Below are positions 1 to 6,208 of a stretch of 9,103 nucleotides of DNA, piece by piece. Each line of letters begins with the position of its first letter. Position 1 is the first letter of the stretch. The position numbers were made by a program, and so were the translations under genes. Where the stretch lies: contig CAIPNN010000062.1 in the NCBI GenBank assembly GCA_903866425.1, positions 1 through 9,103 of the forward strand. The letters run 5' to 3'. A model generated the notes under the pieces. The model saw only the letters and a program-made list of their open reading frames with translations. It was not told the origin of the DNA and ran no database searches. The stretch is from an uncultured Actinomycetes bacterium (GTDB taxonomy: Bacteria; Actinomycetota; Thermoleophilia; Miltoncostaeales; Miltoncostaeaceae).

Positions 1-114
1 GCCGGGGTCGCAGTGGAAACCCGCACCGGGCTCGACTGATCCATCGCGGCAGGGTTCCCATCGCGTATCGGGAAATAACGACCGCTATGCACCACTCACA
101 AGGAGCCCGCCCGC

Positions 115-675
115 ATGGGCACTGATTCTCTCAACGCTGCAAAACAATCAAGCACCGCCCTCATGTGGGCCGGAATTCTCGGCATCATCGTGGGCATCAT
201 TGCCATTGCCGTGCCTGCGGTCGCCTCTGTGAGCGTCGCCATTCTGGTCGGCATTCTGGTCATCATCACCGCACTCGCCTGGCTCATGGCTGCATTCCAG
301 AGCAGCGCCACAGCGGGGTGGAAGATCACCGGCGGCATTCTTGCCCTTCTTCTGCTCATCGGTGGGTTTTGGATTCTCTTCAATCCGATTGAGGCCACCA
401 TTGGGCTCACGGCCGTCATCGCCGTGGTGTTCATCGTGATGGGCGTCGTGCGTCTGGGCACGGCGATCACTCACCGCGGTGGCGAGGGCGCTGCACTCAT
501 CGGCTTCGGTGGTGTGCTGGCGATCATCATCGGCGTGCTGATCGCGTCAAGCGTCCCCAGCTCGGCCGCCTGGGCCATCGGCCTTCTGGTCGGTATCCAG
601 TTCCTGTTCGACGGCATCGGCCTCGTGTTCCTTGCCTCCTCGATCAAGGGTGCTGTGCAGGCCAGCGGCAAGTAA
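115..675 (+). CDS. HdeD/DUF308 family integral membrane protein
   Basis: The 186-aa product is almost entirely hydrophobic, with about six predicted membrane segments (roughly residues 15-35, 39-60, 68-88, 92-114, 125-145 and 150-175). The segments are rich in Gly, Ala, Ile and Val, with short polar links. The second and fourth links carry patches such as TAGWK and THRGGEG. This is the layout of the HdeD/DUF308 family, a duplicated three-helix unit. HdeD of E. coli is linked to acid resistance, but most bacterial members have no tested function, so a general envelope-stress role is only inference. The ATG at 115 is preceded by AAGGAG at 100-105, which supports this start. A strong terminator follows directly, so the gene is probably the last or only gene of its transcript. 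No catalytic motif is visible. Confidence 0.85.
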   Translation: MGTDSLNAAKQSSTALMWAGILGIIVGIIAIAVPAVASVSVAILVGILVIITALAWLMAAFQSSATAGWKITGGILALLLLIGGFWILFNPIEATIGLTAVIAVVFIVMGVVRLGTAITHRGGEGAALIGFGGVLAIIIGVLIASSVPSSAAWAIGLLVGIQFLFDGIGLVFLASSIKGAVQASGK

Positions 676-680
676 CACCC

Positions 681-743
681 GCCAAAAACAGCAGTCTGGG
701 GCGGATGGCCACCCTTGCGGGGCCATCCGCCTCTGTTTTTGGC
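681..743 (+). terminator. Nested-hairpin intrinsic terminator, possibly bidirectional
   Basis: An outer 11-bp perfect inverted repeat (681-691 with 733-743: GCCAAAAACAG / CTGTTTTTGGC) encloses an inner 11-bp perfect repeat (700-710 with 721-731: GGCGGATGGCC / GGCCATCCGCC) around a 10-nt loop. The inner GC stem followed by the T run at 736-740 forms an intrinsic terminator for the HdeD-like gene ending at 675. The A run at 684-688 supplies a T run on the opposite strand, so it could also stop antisense transcription. From 744 to 877 I see nothing more than the leader of the next gene. Confidence 0.85.
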
Positions 744-877
744 GATACCGGGTGAATTTCGGACTTGATCGGGTTGCCGCCGTTCCCACGCGCTGCTTTC
801 ATCGAAGCCGTGGTTGTTCCCCATCGCGCCTTGCGCCGCGAGCCACGCACTGTCGCGTTTGACACCATGGGAGAGAA

Positions 878-1441
878 ATGACCATCACCGTTCAGGCCCC
901 GCCTGTGTCCGCCGCCGATGCGCGCGTGCTGCTCGATGCCTCCTCTGATCGCACCAGCACCGGGCTTCGCAACCGGGCGCTCATCGCACTGCTGTGGCGT
1001 GTCGGCGTCAGGCCCGGCGAGGCGCTCGCACTCGGGGTTTCGGAGATCGATCTCGATGCCGGCACCATCCAGGTGGGCGACCGCACGGTTGGCGTGGACG
1101 GCGTGGCCCATGCCGAAATCCATCCATGGCTCGCGCGCCGCTCCGAGCTCGGGCTCCCGGAGACCGGGCCGTTCATCTCCACGCTTCGCGGGAAGCCGCT
1201 GAGCCAGGCGTACGTGCGCGAGCTCCTGCCCCGCCTTGCCGAGCGCGCTGGCTTGAGCACGCGGGTGCACGCCATGGGCCTCCGGTACGCCTGCGCGGCG
1301 GAGATGGCCCGTGAGGGCGTCGCCACAGAGGTCATCGAGACACAGTTGGGCATTCGCCCGCAGTCATCCGTGGCGCGCTACCTGCCCCAGCCCGATACCG
1401 CTGAAGTGGTCTCGGTCATGCGCGGGCGCCCCGCGGCCTAG
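878..1441 (+). CDS. Tyrosine-recombinase-like protein, catalytic domain only, probably degenerate
   Basis: The 187-aa protein matches only the C-terminal catalytic fold of XerC/D-type tyrosine recombinases; the N-terminal core-binding domain is absent. The box I helix around residues 31-52 (RNRALIALLWRVGVRPGEAL) carries Arg45. Box II is VHAMGLRYACA (130-140) with Arg136, and Tyr168 in ARYLP is the candidate nucleophile. Aligned by hand to XerD, three catalytic positions differ. No Lys lies in the beta-hairpin (66-80), Met133 sits where His of HxLR belongs, and Ile159 replaces His of LGH, nine residues before Tyr168 as in XerD. Cleavage activity is therefore doubtful; DNA binding or a regulatory role is possible. 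GGGAGA at 869-874 serves the ATG at 878. The stop lies 3 nt before a Mur-ligase-like gene, implying one operon. No attachment sites were seen. Confidence 0.8.
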   Translation: MTITVQAPPVSAADARVLLDASSDRTSTGLRNRALIALLWRVGVRPGEALALGVSEIDLDAGTIQVGDRTVGVDGVAHAEIHPWLARRSELGLPETGPFISTLRGKPLSQAYVRELLPRLAERAGLSTRVHAMGLRYACAAEMAREGVATEVIETQLGIRPQSSVARYLPQPDTAEVVSVMRGRPAA

Positions 1442-1444
1442 GTA

Positions 1445-2701
1445 TTGGCCGCACACGCGCTCATCCACCCGGGCGACCGCGTGGACGTGTGTGTGGGTGA
1501 CCCGCAGAACCGCGCTGCGGTTGGGCTGATCGTGAGGCAACTCGGTGCCGAGATCGTCGGCGGCGCGGGAGACGTCTACGTGGCGGACGAGTGGACTGCG
1601 GAACACGACCCCGGAGTCGTGGCCGCCCGTGCGCGCGGCGCGCGCATCACCACGCTTGCCGAGCTGATCATCGAACGCCACGACGGGCCGTGGATCGGCG
1701 TGACGGGCACCGCTGGCAAGAGCTCGACCTGCCACGCGGTGGCGCACATCCTGCGCGCCGCGGGACGCCAGGTGGTGATGAGCACCACCGCGCGGTCAGG
1801 CAACGCGTGGCCCGACTGGTCGGTGGCGTCCACACCCGGCGCACCGGGTGCCGTCCTCATCGCCGAACTCACCTCCACCCACCTGTGCCACATGGACTCG
1901 CTGCTTGCCCCGGACGTGGCAGTGGTCACGGTCATCAGGCCAGATCACCCAGACCTGCATCCGTCGAACGACGCGTACGTCGCCGCGAAAGCGCGCCTCG
2001 TGCCGCCGGCCGGGCGCCCCGCGGCAATTGTGCTGCCCTCCGACGACCCGGACACCCTCGCTGCGCTCCCCGCGGGCGTGGTGGTCACCTGCACCTTCGG
2101 AGACGGCGCGTCGCCCACCCCTGGGGCCCATGTTCTCGGCGACGCACACATCCGGATCAGTGACGGCCACACTGCCGTTGACGTCCACCGACTCGGTGGA
2201 ACGGCGACGGGCACGCGGGCCGCGCTTGCCGGGGCTGCCGCGGCGGTTGCGCTTGGCGTCCCGGCCGCGCAGGTTGCCGCGGCCCTCTCCACAATGCCAA
2301 CGGCACCCCATCGGCAGGACCCCGTCGGACAATTCCGCGGCGCGTGGGTCATCGACGACACCCTGGCCGCCACCCCACGCAAGACGCTCGCTGCGGTACG
2401 TGACTTCGCGCACCGGAACCCTGTGCTCGTGATCGGCGGCGACCCCGCCGCCCACCCGCCGGGCGACCTTGAACGGGCCCTTGACGCGATCGCGCAGGCG
2501 AAACTGCGCGTGGTCACCTTCGGGCCAATGGGCGACAACGTGGCGAAAGCCGTTGGTGCAGTCTCCACCGCGCCCACCGTGATGGGCGCGCTCGCGACAG
2601 CGGCGACTCTGGCCGGCGAGGGAGGCCTTGTGCTGGTGTCCCCGATGTTCGCCATGCACCCGGCAGAGCGGGAGCGCGTGGCGGCCCTTCCCGAGGCCTA
2701 A
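1445..2701 (+). CDS. Divergent MurD-like Mur ligase family protein
   Basis: The 418-aa protein has the three-domain Mur ligase plan. Residues 1-80 form a Rossmann-like N-domain, followed by an ATPase domain and a C-terminal domain from about 290. The P-loop is GVTGTAGKSST (85-95, Lys92). MurD-like elements follow: Glu141 in ELTSTHL, His168 in RPDHPDLH, Lys182 in YVAAK (the carbamoylated-lysine position) and HR at 289-290. This implies ATP-dependent joining of a carboxylate to an amino acid or amine. By hand alignment to E. coli MurD, the D-Glu-binding residues Lys319, Thr321 and Phe422 correspond to Leu307, Ala309 and His405, and the N-domain glycine-rich UDP loop is missing. The substrate may thus not be UDP-MurNAc-Ala plus D-Glu. 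The start is TTG, 3 nt after the recombinase-like gene, suggesting coupling. A true MurD is presumably encoded elsewhere. Confidence 0.85.
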   Translation: MAAHALIHPGDRVDVCVGDPQNRAAVGLIVRQLGAEIVGGAGDVYVADEWTAEHDPGVVAARARGARITTLAELIIERHDGPWIGVTGTAGKSSTCHAVAHILRAAGRQVVMSTTARSGNAWPDWSVASTPGAPGAVLIAELTSTHLCHMDSLLAPDVAVVTVIRPDHPDLHPSNDAYVAAKARLVPPAGRPAAIVLPSDDPDTLAALPAGVVVTCTFGDGASPTPGAHVLGDAHIRISDGHTAVDVHRLGGTATGTRAALAGAAAAVALGVPAAQVAAALSTMPTAPHRQDPVGQFRGAWVIDDTLAATPRKTLAAVRDFAHRNPVLVIGGDPAAHPPGDLERALDAIAQAKLRVVTFGPMGDNVAKAVGAVSTAPTVMGALATAATLAGEGGLVLVSPMFAMHPAERERVAALPEA

Positions 2702-3258
2702 GCCGGGGCCAGGCGGGTGCGTCCGGGCTGGCGCAGGCGCAGCAACTGCCCGCCCTGCTCGCGGTACTGCCCCACCCAGGCGAGCGGTGGTGAATACGAA
2801 TGCACCGACACGGCCGGGTCACCCTCGAAGTGCTCCACCCGATGGATGTAGCCAAAGGGGCCCTGCTGGCTCTCGCCCGCCTGCATGATGTGGCAGCTGT
2901 CGTCTGCGTGCAGATGCATGTGGTGCTCCCGGATGGCGCCCTCGGCAACACACAGGCCCACCTCGGAGATGTCGTGGTCGTGGAATCCGGTCTCCTGCCC
3001 CGGCAGCCACGACAGCACCCACACGTCGATGAAGTCGTTCTCGAACACCAGGCGGTAGTCGCGGTAGTCCTCACAGACCGCCACGTAGTCGCGCCACAGG
3101 CCGCTCTGCACCACGCGTTCGCTCAGCACCGCGAGTTCGGGCGCGTGCAGCTGGTGATCAACCTCTTCGAGGAACTTCAGGTCCTCGTGCAGGTCAGAAA
3201 ATGGCCAGCGAGGCTCCGGAGTTGGCCAAGGCAGTTGGGGGCGGACGGTGGTGCTCAC
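2698..3258 (-). CDS. Cysteine dioxygenase family protein (cupin, Arg-type)
   Basis: The 186-aa cupin should oxidise L-cysteine with O2 to cysteine sulfinate using a mononuclear iron, in the cytoplasm. His93 and His95 in GFHDHD, plus His139 in YIHRVEH, form the three-His iron site. Ser151, His153 and Tyr155 in SVHSYSPPL match the CDO Ser-His-Tyr triad. An Arg near residue 69 fits the substrate-carboxylate Arg of true CDOs, as opposed to the Gln of 3-mercaptopropionate dioxygenases. The position of the mammalian crosslinking Cys93 is Val100, so no Cys-Tyr cofactor is expected, as in many bacterial enzymes. I chose GTG at 3258 because GGAG lies 6 nt upstream; ATG at 3270 or further upstream is possible but lacks such a site. 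Its stop codon overlaps that of the convergent Mur ligase gene. A thiol-related function is likely; the exact substrate is unproven. Confidence 0.88.
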   Translation of the reverse strand: MSTTVRPQLPWPTPEPRWPFSDLHEDLKFLEEVDHQLHAPELAVLSERVVQSGLWRDYVAVCEDYRDYRLVFENDFIDVWVLSWLPGQETGFHDHDISEVGLCVAEGAIREHHMHLHADDSCHIMQAGESQQGPFGYIHRVEHFEGDPAVSVHSYSPPLAWVGQYREQGGQLLRLRQPGRTRLAPA

Positions 3259-3264
3259 GACGTA

Positions 3265-3268
3265 CTCC
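3265..3268 (-). promoter_or_regulatory. Ribosome binding site deciding the cysteine dioxygenase start
   Basis: On the minus strand, GGAG is followed by the 6-nt spacer TACGTC and then GTG at 3258. It overlaps the in-frame ATG at 3270, which has no purine-rich site of its own. This makes the GTG the better initiation codon. Confidence 0.5.
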
Positions 3269-3292
3269 ATTGAGAACGATTGCCGTGCCGTA

Positions 3293-3298
3293 ATGGTA
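3293..3298 (-). promoter_or_regulatory. Possible -10 box (TACCAT) for the cysteine dioxygenase gene
   Basis: TACCAT on the minus strand fits the TANNNT pattern of actinobacterial -10 elements and lies about 35 nt before the GTG at 3258, leaving room for a short leader with a ribosome site. I see no convincing -35 hexamer. The 98-nt gap would then hold back-to-back promoters, since a candidate for the rightward gene lies at 3344-3349. Confidence 0.25.
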
Positions 3299-3343
3299 CG
3301 CCCCTGCGCGGCTGCACCCACGTCCGTTCGGTCAGCATGCCGG

Positions 3344-3349
3344 TACGGT
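3344..3349 (+). promoter_or_regulatory. Candidate -10 box (TACGGT) for a leaderless transcript
   Basis: TACGGT ends 7 nt before the GTG at 3357. With a typical -10 to +1 distance, transcription would begin at or next to that GTG. No Shine-Dalgarno sequence precedes any of the possible starts (GTG 3348, TTG 3351, GTG 3357), which fits a leaderless mRNA, common in actinobacteria. The -35 region is not recognisable. Confidence 0.4.
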
Positions 3350-3356
3350 GTTGCAG

Positions 3357-3809
3357 GTGAACGCGGCCTGCATCGTCAATGCGCTCGTGCCCTTCAGTAC
3401 CCGCCTCGCCGATGACGGGCTGGTGCACGTGCGGGCATGGCGCACCGTGGCCGGCCCTGTGGTGATCGTGGCTGAGCTCGACTGGGCGATCCTCACTGCG
3501 AACGCGGCGGATGCCTATTACGGCCCGGGCATCTTCACGTACCCCCAGTACGCCCTGCCTGCAGCCCTCGCTGCGTGCGCGAACGCGGGGGTCACGGGCG
3601 GACAGGTGATCGTGCGTCTACCGGACCCCCCCGGTGAGCGATTTGCCCGGGTCACCGATCCCGACGACCCACAGGGCTGGGAACCCCTGCAGCCCGCCGA
3701 GATTGCCGCACTCGTCGGAAGCGAACAATGGCCCGGGCCGCCACCGGGGGGGTATGTACGGCCGGCGGTCGAGGCGTGGGTTGCAAGCGGGATTCCCCCG
3801 CGGCCGTGA
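3357..3809 (+). CDS. Unrecognised 150-aa protein coupled to a DNA methyltransferase gene
   Basis: I do not recognise this family. The first half (to about residue 45) alternates hydrophobic and polar residues as in a small beta-rich domain, including VHVRAWRTVAGPVVIVAEL. The middle carries a YYGPGIFTYPQYALPAA stretch followed by an Ala-rich helix. The C-terminal half is Pro/Gly-rich with QWPGPPPGGY and ends in a short helix. There is no signal peptide, membrane segment or obvious catalytic motif. The start is uncertain: GTG at 3348, TTG at 3351 or GTG at 3357. I prefer 3357 because a -10-like TACGGT overlaps 3348 and sits correctly for a leaderless start. The TGA stop overlaps the GTG of the methyltransferase (GTGA), so the two are almost certainly translated together. 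A role linked to the methyltransferase, as specificity, control or effector partner, is only inferred from this. Confidence 0.7.
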   Translation: MNAACIVNALVPFSTRLADDGLVHVRAWRTVAGPVVIVAELDWAILTANAADAYYGPGIFTYPQYALPAALAACANAGVTGGQVIVRLPDPPGERFARVTDPDDPQGWEPLQPAEIAALVGSEQWPGPPPGGYVRPAVEAWVASGIPPRP

Positions 3810-5302
3810 GCAGCGCCAGTGCGCGGGATCTCGGGGACTTCCCCACGCCCAGTGCGGTGGCGGACGTTCTCGCCCGCGAGACGCTGGGCGGTGCCCTGCG
3901 CCGAGGCGACGCGCCCAGCGTTCTCGACCCGGCCTGCGGCGAGGGGGCGCTCCTGCTGGCCGCAGGCGCCCTGCTGCGCCTCCACGGGGTCGACCAGGCG
4001 CTCGCATCGCTCACCGGAGTGGAGATCGACGCAGCGCGTGCTGGGGGTGCCCGACGGGCACTCACCGCGCACGGCCTGGGCGGCGGGAAGGTGGTGCACG
4101 GTGATGCGCTGCTCCGACCTGCGCCACTCGCGGACGCATCGTTTGACGCCGTCATCGCCAATCCCCCATTTCTGTCTCCCACCGCAAACCGGGGCGCACT
4201 CCCGGCCAGTTTGCGGAGTGCGCTGAGTGCGCGCCTCCCCCATGGCCTCGGCGCACTCACCAACATCGCTGCGCTGTTCCTGGCCGACGCCCTGCAGTTG
4301 GTCCGCCCCGGAGGCACGGTCGGCATGATCCTCCCCGCCTCATTTCTCACCTCACGGGACGCCGCGCCCGTACGGTCTGCTGCGTTGCGTGCGGGCACCC
4401 TCGAGTGGCTCTGGACGGGCGGCACGGATGTGTTCGCGGCCTCGGTCACGGTGTGCGGCGTGGTCATACGGCGCGCCGGTCGCCGACGGCCAACGATCCG
4501 CCGGTCGGAAGGCCCACAGGCACAGCGCATCGGCGGGGCGCGCTTCGATCCATCGGCGCACTGCGATGGGCGTCCGTGGCGCACCGATATCGATGCGCCA
4601 ACGGCAGCCGCCGGTGGCCTCGTGCGCGATATCACCACACCCGTCGTGGGGTTTCGCAGGCACTACTACGCGGTGGCCGGTGCCCTGCGGGACGACGCCG
4701 CAGGCCAAGGCCGCCCCCTTGTGACGGCCGGTCTCATCGACCCGGGCCGCAGCCTGTGGGGCACCCGGCCGGCCCGAATCGCCAAGGCCGACTGGCAATG
4801 GCCGCGCGTTGACGACGCGCTGCTGCGGGAACGCGCCGAGGTCACGCCGTGGCTTGCTGCCACAGCGGTACCGAAGGTGCTGGTGGCCGTCCAGACACGA
4901 GTCATTGAGTGCACGGTTGACGAGGCGGGTGATGTCATCCCCGGCGTGCCAGTCATCGCGCTTCCCATTGCTGGCGACGATGCATGGCGGCTTGCCGCAG
5001 CCCTCACCTCCCCCTATCTCAGCAAGCTCGCCTTCACCAGGCACACCGGCGCCGCAATGTCTCCCGACGCCATCAAGATGAGTGGCACCGAGGTGGGCGA
5101 TCTGCCACTGCCCGCGGCCTCGGCCGCCTGGGACCGTGGCGCGGCTGCGCTGCGCCGTGCATCACGCGCGCGCACAGCAGACGAGTGGTATGCGGCGCTC
5201 ACCCGGCTTGGTGCCGAAATGGGCGCGGCCTATGAGCTGCCGTCAGAGGAGGACCCGTTCGACTGGTGGTTCGACCGGCTGCCCCCATTCCGCACCGGCT
5301 GA
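3806..5302 (+). CDS. N6-adenine DNA methyltransferase (class I SAM-dependent, Eco57I-like)
   Basis: The 498-aa protein should transfer methyl groups from SAM to adenine N6 in DNA. Residues 10-22 (GDFPTPSAVADVL) resemble motif X. Motif I is LDPACGEG (40-47), Glu73 in GVEID is the motif II acid, Asp100 in HGDAL is motif III, and NPPF (119-122) is the N6-adenine motif IV. The C-terminal 250 residues form a probable target-recognition region, with RHTGAAMSPDAIKMSGTEVG at 412-431 resembling IIG/Eco57I-type enzymes. No nuclease motif (PD-ExK or HNH) is visible, nor a separate nuclease gene nearby, so it looks like an orphan enzyme for epigenetic marking or defence. The GTG at 3806 overlaps the preceding stop by 4 nt. 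An in-frame ATG at 3728 with weak GGAAG upstream would add 26 unconserved-looking residues and overlap by 82 nt. RNA or protein methylation cannot be excluded. Confidence 0.87.
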   Translation: MSSASARDLGDFPTPSAVADVLARETLGGALRRGDAPSVLDPACGEGALLLAAGALLRLHGVDQALASLTGVEIDAARAGGARRALTAHGLGGGKVVHGDALLRPAPLADASFDAVIANPPFLSPTANRGALPASLRSALSARLPHGLGALTNIAALFLADALQLVRPGGTVGMILPASFLTSRDAAPVRSAALRAGTLEWLWTGGTDVFAASVTVCGVVIRRAGRRRPTIRRSEGPQAQRIGGARFDPSAHCDGRPWRTDIDAPTAAAGGLVRDITTPVVGFRRHYYAVAGALRDDAAGQGRPLVTAGLIDPGRSLWGTRPARIAKADWQWPRVDDALLRERAEVTPWLAATAVPKVLVAVQTRVIECTVDEAGDVIPGVPVIALPIAGDDAWRLAAALTSPYLSKLAFTRHTGAAMSPDAIKMSGTEVGDLPLPAASAAWDRGAAALRRASRARTADEWYAALTRLGAEMGAAYELPSEEDPFDWWFDRLPPFRTG

Positions 5303-5311
5303 CCGAGGCGG

Positions 5312-5317
5312 TAAGGT
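5312..5317 (+). promoter_or_regulatory. Possible -10 box (TAAGGT) for the small acidic protein gene
   Basis: TAAGGT matches TANNNT, lies in the 48-nt gap after the methyltransferase, and would give a leader of about 27 nt containing the GGAG ribosome site at 5341-5344. The -35 (TTCCGC at 5288-5293, 18-nt spacer) is poor, so read-through from the methyltransferase operon is also possible. Confidence 0.3.
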
Positions 5318-5350
5318 GCCGCCCGCACGTCAATTCACCCGGAGCCACGC

Positions 5351-5551
5351 ATGCAGAGCAAGCACCCGAATCGTTTCTTTGGCCTGAACCCCGTGGGCGT
5401 CCCCGGCAACGGGCGCAAGGACGCGGAGTGGAATCACGAGCTGCCGAAGACCTGGCGCGACGCCGTCGAAGCCGCCCCGTCACCCAACGCCGCCACGGTT
5501 GAGGCCATCGAGAACGACGAGGAGATGACCGGCGACGCGGACGACGCCTGA
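5351..5551 (+). CDS. Small acidic protein of unknown function (66 aa)
   Basis: I do not recognise this protein. It begins MQSKHPNRFFGLNPVGVPGN, a basic and aromatic-containing N-terminus, then a central WNHELPKTWRDAVEAAP segment with two Trp. It ends in a strongly acidic tail (residues 50-66, eight Asp/Glu plus polar residues). There is no membrane segment and no cysteine. GGAG at 5341-5344 lies 6 nt before the ATG, a good ribosome site, which together with its clean fit between neighbours supports a real gene. It follows the methyltransferase by 48 nt on the same strand and its stop is 1 nt from the stop of the convergent RraA-like gene. Its shape, a folded or basic head with an acidic tail, would suit a small binding partner, but no function can be assigned. 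Confidence 0.65.
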   Translation: MQSKHPNRFFGLNPVGVPGNGRKDAEWNHELPKTWRDAVEAAPSPNAATVEAIENDEEMTGDADDA

Positions 5552-5559
5552 CCTAGGCG
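5545..5559. repeat. Short inverted repeat holding both convergent stop codons
   Basis: CGCCT (5545-5549) pairs with AGGCG (5555-5559) around a 5-nt loop. The TGA of the small protein (5549-5551) and the TAG of the RraA-like gene (5553-5555, minus strand) both fall within it. The stem is only 5 bp and has no T run, so it is at best a weak bidirectional terminator or mRNA end-protecting hairpin. Confidence 0.3.
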
Positions 5560-6188
5560 CGTGACTGACGGCCCCGTCGCCGGATGTCGGCGACGGTGGC
5601 CGCATCGGCCTCCTCGATCTGCACGGCGGCCTCGAGCACCTCATCCCGATCTGCGGCGGGCACAACCACCATGCCCGCGCCGTCGATGTGCACCCAGTCG
5701 CCAGGCGCGACGGTGATCCCCCCGAAGGTGATCAGCCCGCCCACCTCGATGACCTGCAGACGGTCGCCGCTCGCGCGCGGCGTCTCGTGCAGCGACCACA
5801 CACCCATCTCGTAGCCGGCGGCCTCGTCACGGTCGCGGATGGCCGCCCACGCGATGACGCCGACCGCACCCATCTCCTCGAGCGCGGCCAGCTTCTTCCC
5901 CCCGGCGACCGCCTCGTCGGGAGCGTCCGGCCCGGCGATCACCACCAGCGCCCCGGCAGGGATGTCGGCGATTGCGCGCTCAGCGGCAGCCGCGAGGTCG
6001 TGATCGGGCAGATCGTCACGTCGCGGGCCGAACCTGATGGTGGCGGCGAAACCCGCCGTCACCGTTCCCGGGCGTGCGGGGACAAGCCCGATGGCATGGC
6101 ATCGATGCGCATGGAGTCTGGCCATGGCATCGCAGAGCGAGGCACTGGTGACCTCCGCCGTCAGTGCACGGGCCGCTTCCAGATCCAT
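5553..6188 (-). CDS. RraA family protein (HMG/CHA aldolase-like fold)
   Basis: The 211-aa protein has the RraA/demethylmenaquinone-methyltransferase-like swivel fold. Visible elements are the N-terminal LCDAMARL helix (18-25), the phosphate-loop-like segment around 94-110 (VAGGKKLAALEEMGAVG), IRD with Arg118-Asp119 in place of the family's RD metal and substrate site, and GDWVHIDGAGMVVVP (163-177). Members are either 4-hydroxy-4-methyl-2-oxoglutarate / 4-carboxy-4-hydroxy-2-oxoadipate aldolases or RNase E regulators; no neighbour suggests which. The strand leading into RD reads VIAWAAIRD instead of the usual form with Asp-Gly, which is odd. I chose ATG 6188; GTG 6191 is adjacent and a G-run lies about 13 nt upstream. 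The longer frame back to 6266 would overlap the divergent YciI-like gene and lacks family similarity. Enzymatic role uncertain. Confidence 0.85.
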   Translation of the reverse strand: MDLEAARALTAEVTSASLCDAMARLHAHRCHAIGLVPARPGTVTAGFAATIRFGPRRDDLPDHDLAAAAERAIADIPAGALVVIAGPDAPDEAVAGGKKLAALEEMGAVGVIAWAAIRDRDEAAGYEMGVWSLHETPRASGDRLQVIEVGGLITFGGITVAPGDWVHIDGAGMVVVPAADRDEVLEAAVQIEEADAATVADIRRRGRQSRA

Positions 6189-6208
6189 CACGATCGATTT
6201 CCCCCCAC

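Noticed and set aside
1..39. Open frame from base 1 to TGA at 37-39, possibly the end of an upstream gene
   Set aside because: Only 12 codons are visible, with no recognisable motif; it cannot be told from chance.
859..864. Perfect TTGACA hexamer resembling a -35 box
   Set aside because: It is only 13 nt from the ATG at 878 with no -10 at the right distance, so it cannot drive that gene.
644..1270. 208-aa minus-strand frame
   Set aside because: Antisense to the terminator and recombinase-like gene; GC-rich shadow with low-complexity composition and no family features.
878..1441. Mobile element or prophage around the recombinase-like gene
   Set aside because: No flanking repeats, tRNA, excisionase or phage genes, and the catalytic residues are incomplete.
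1796..2659. 287-aa minus-strand frame
   Set aside because: Shadow of the Mur ligase gene, rich in Arg, Gly and His as expected of an antisense GC frame.
3269..3290. Sequence resembling half of a Fur/Zur operator before the cysteine dioxygenase gene
   Set aside because: Only one arm (TGAGAACGATT) looks similar; the other arm has no matching symmetry.
3652..4638. 328-aa minus-strand frame
   Set aside because: Shadow of the methyltransferase, whose sense strand has all SAM-MTase motifs.
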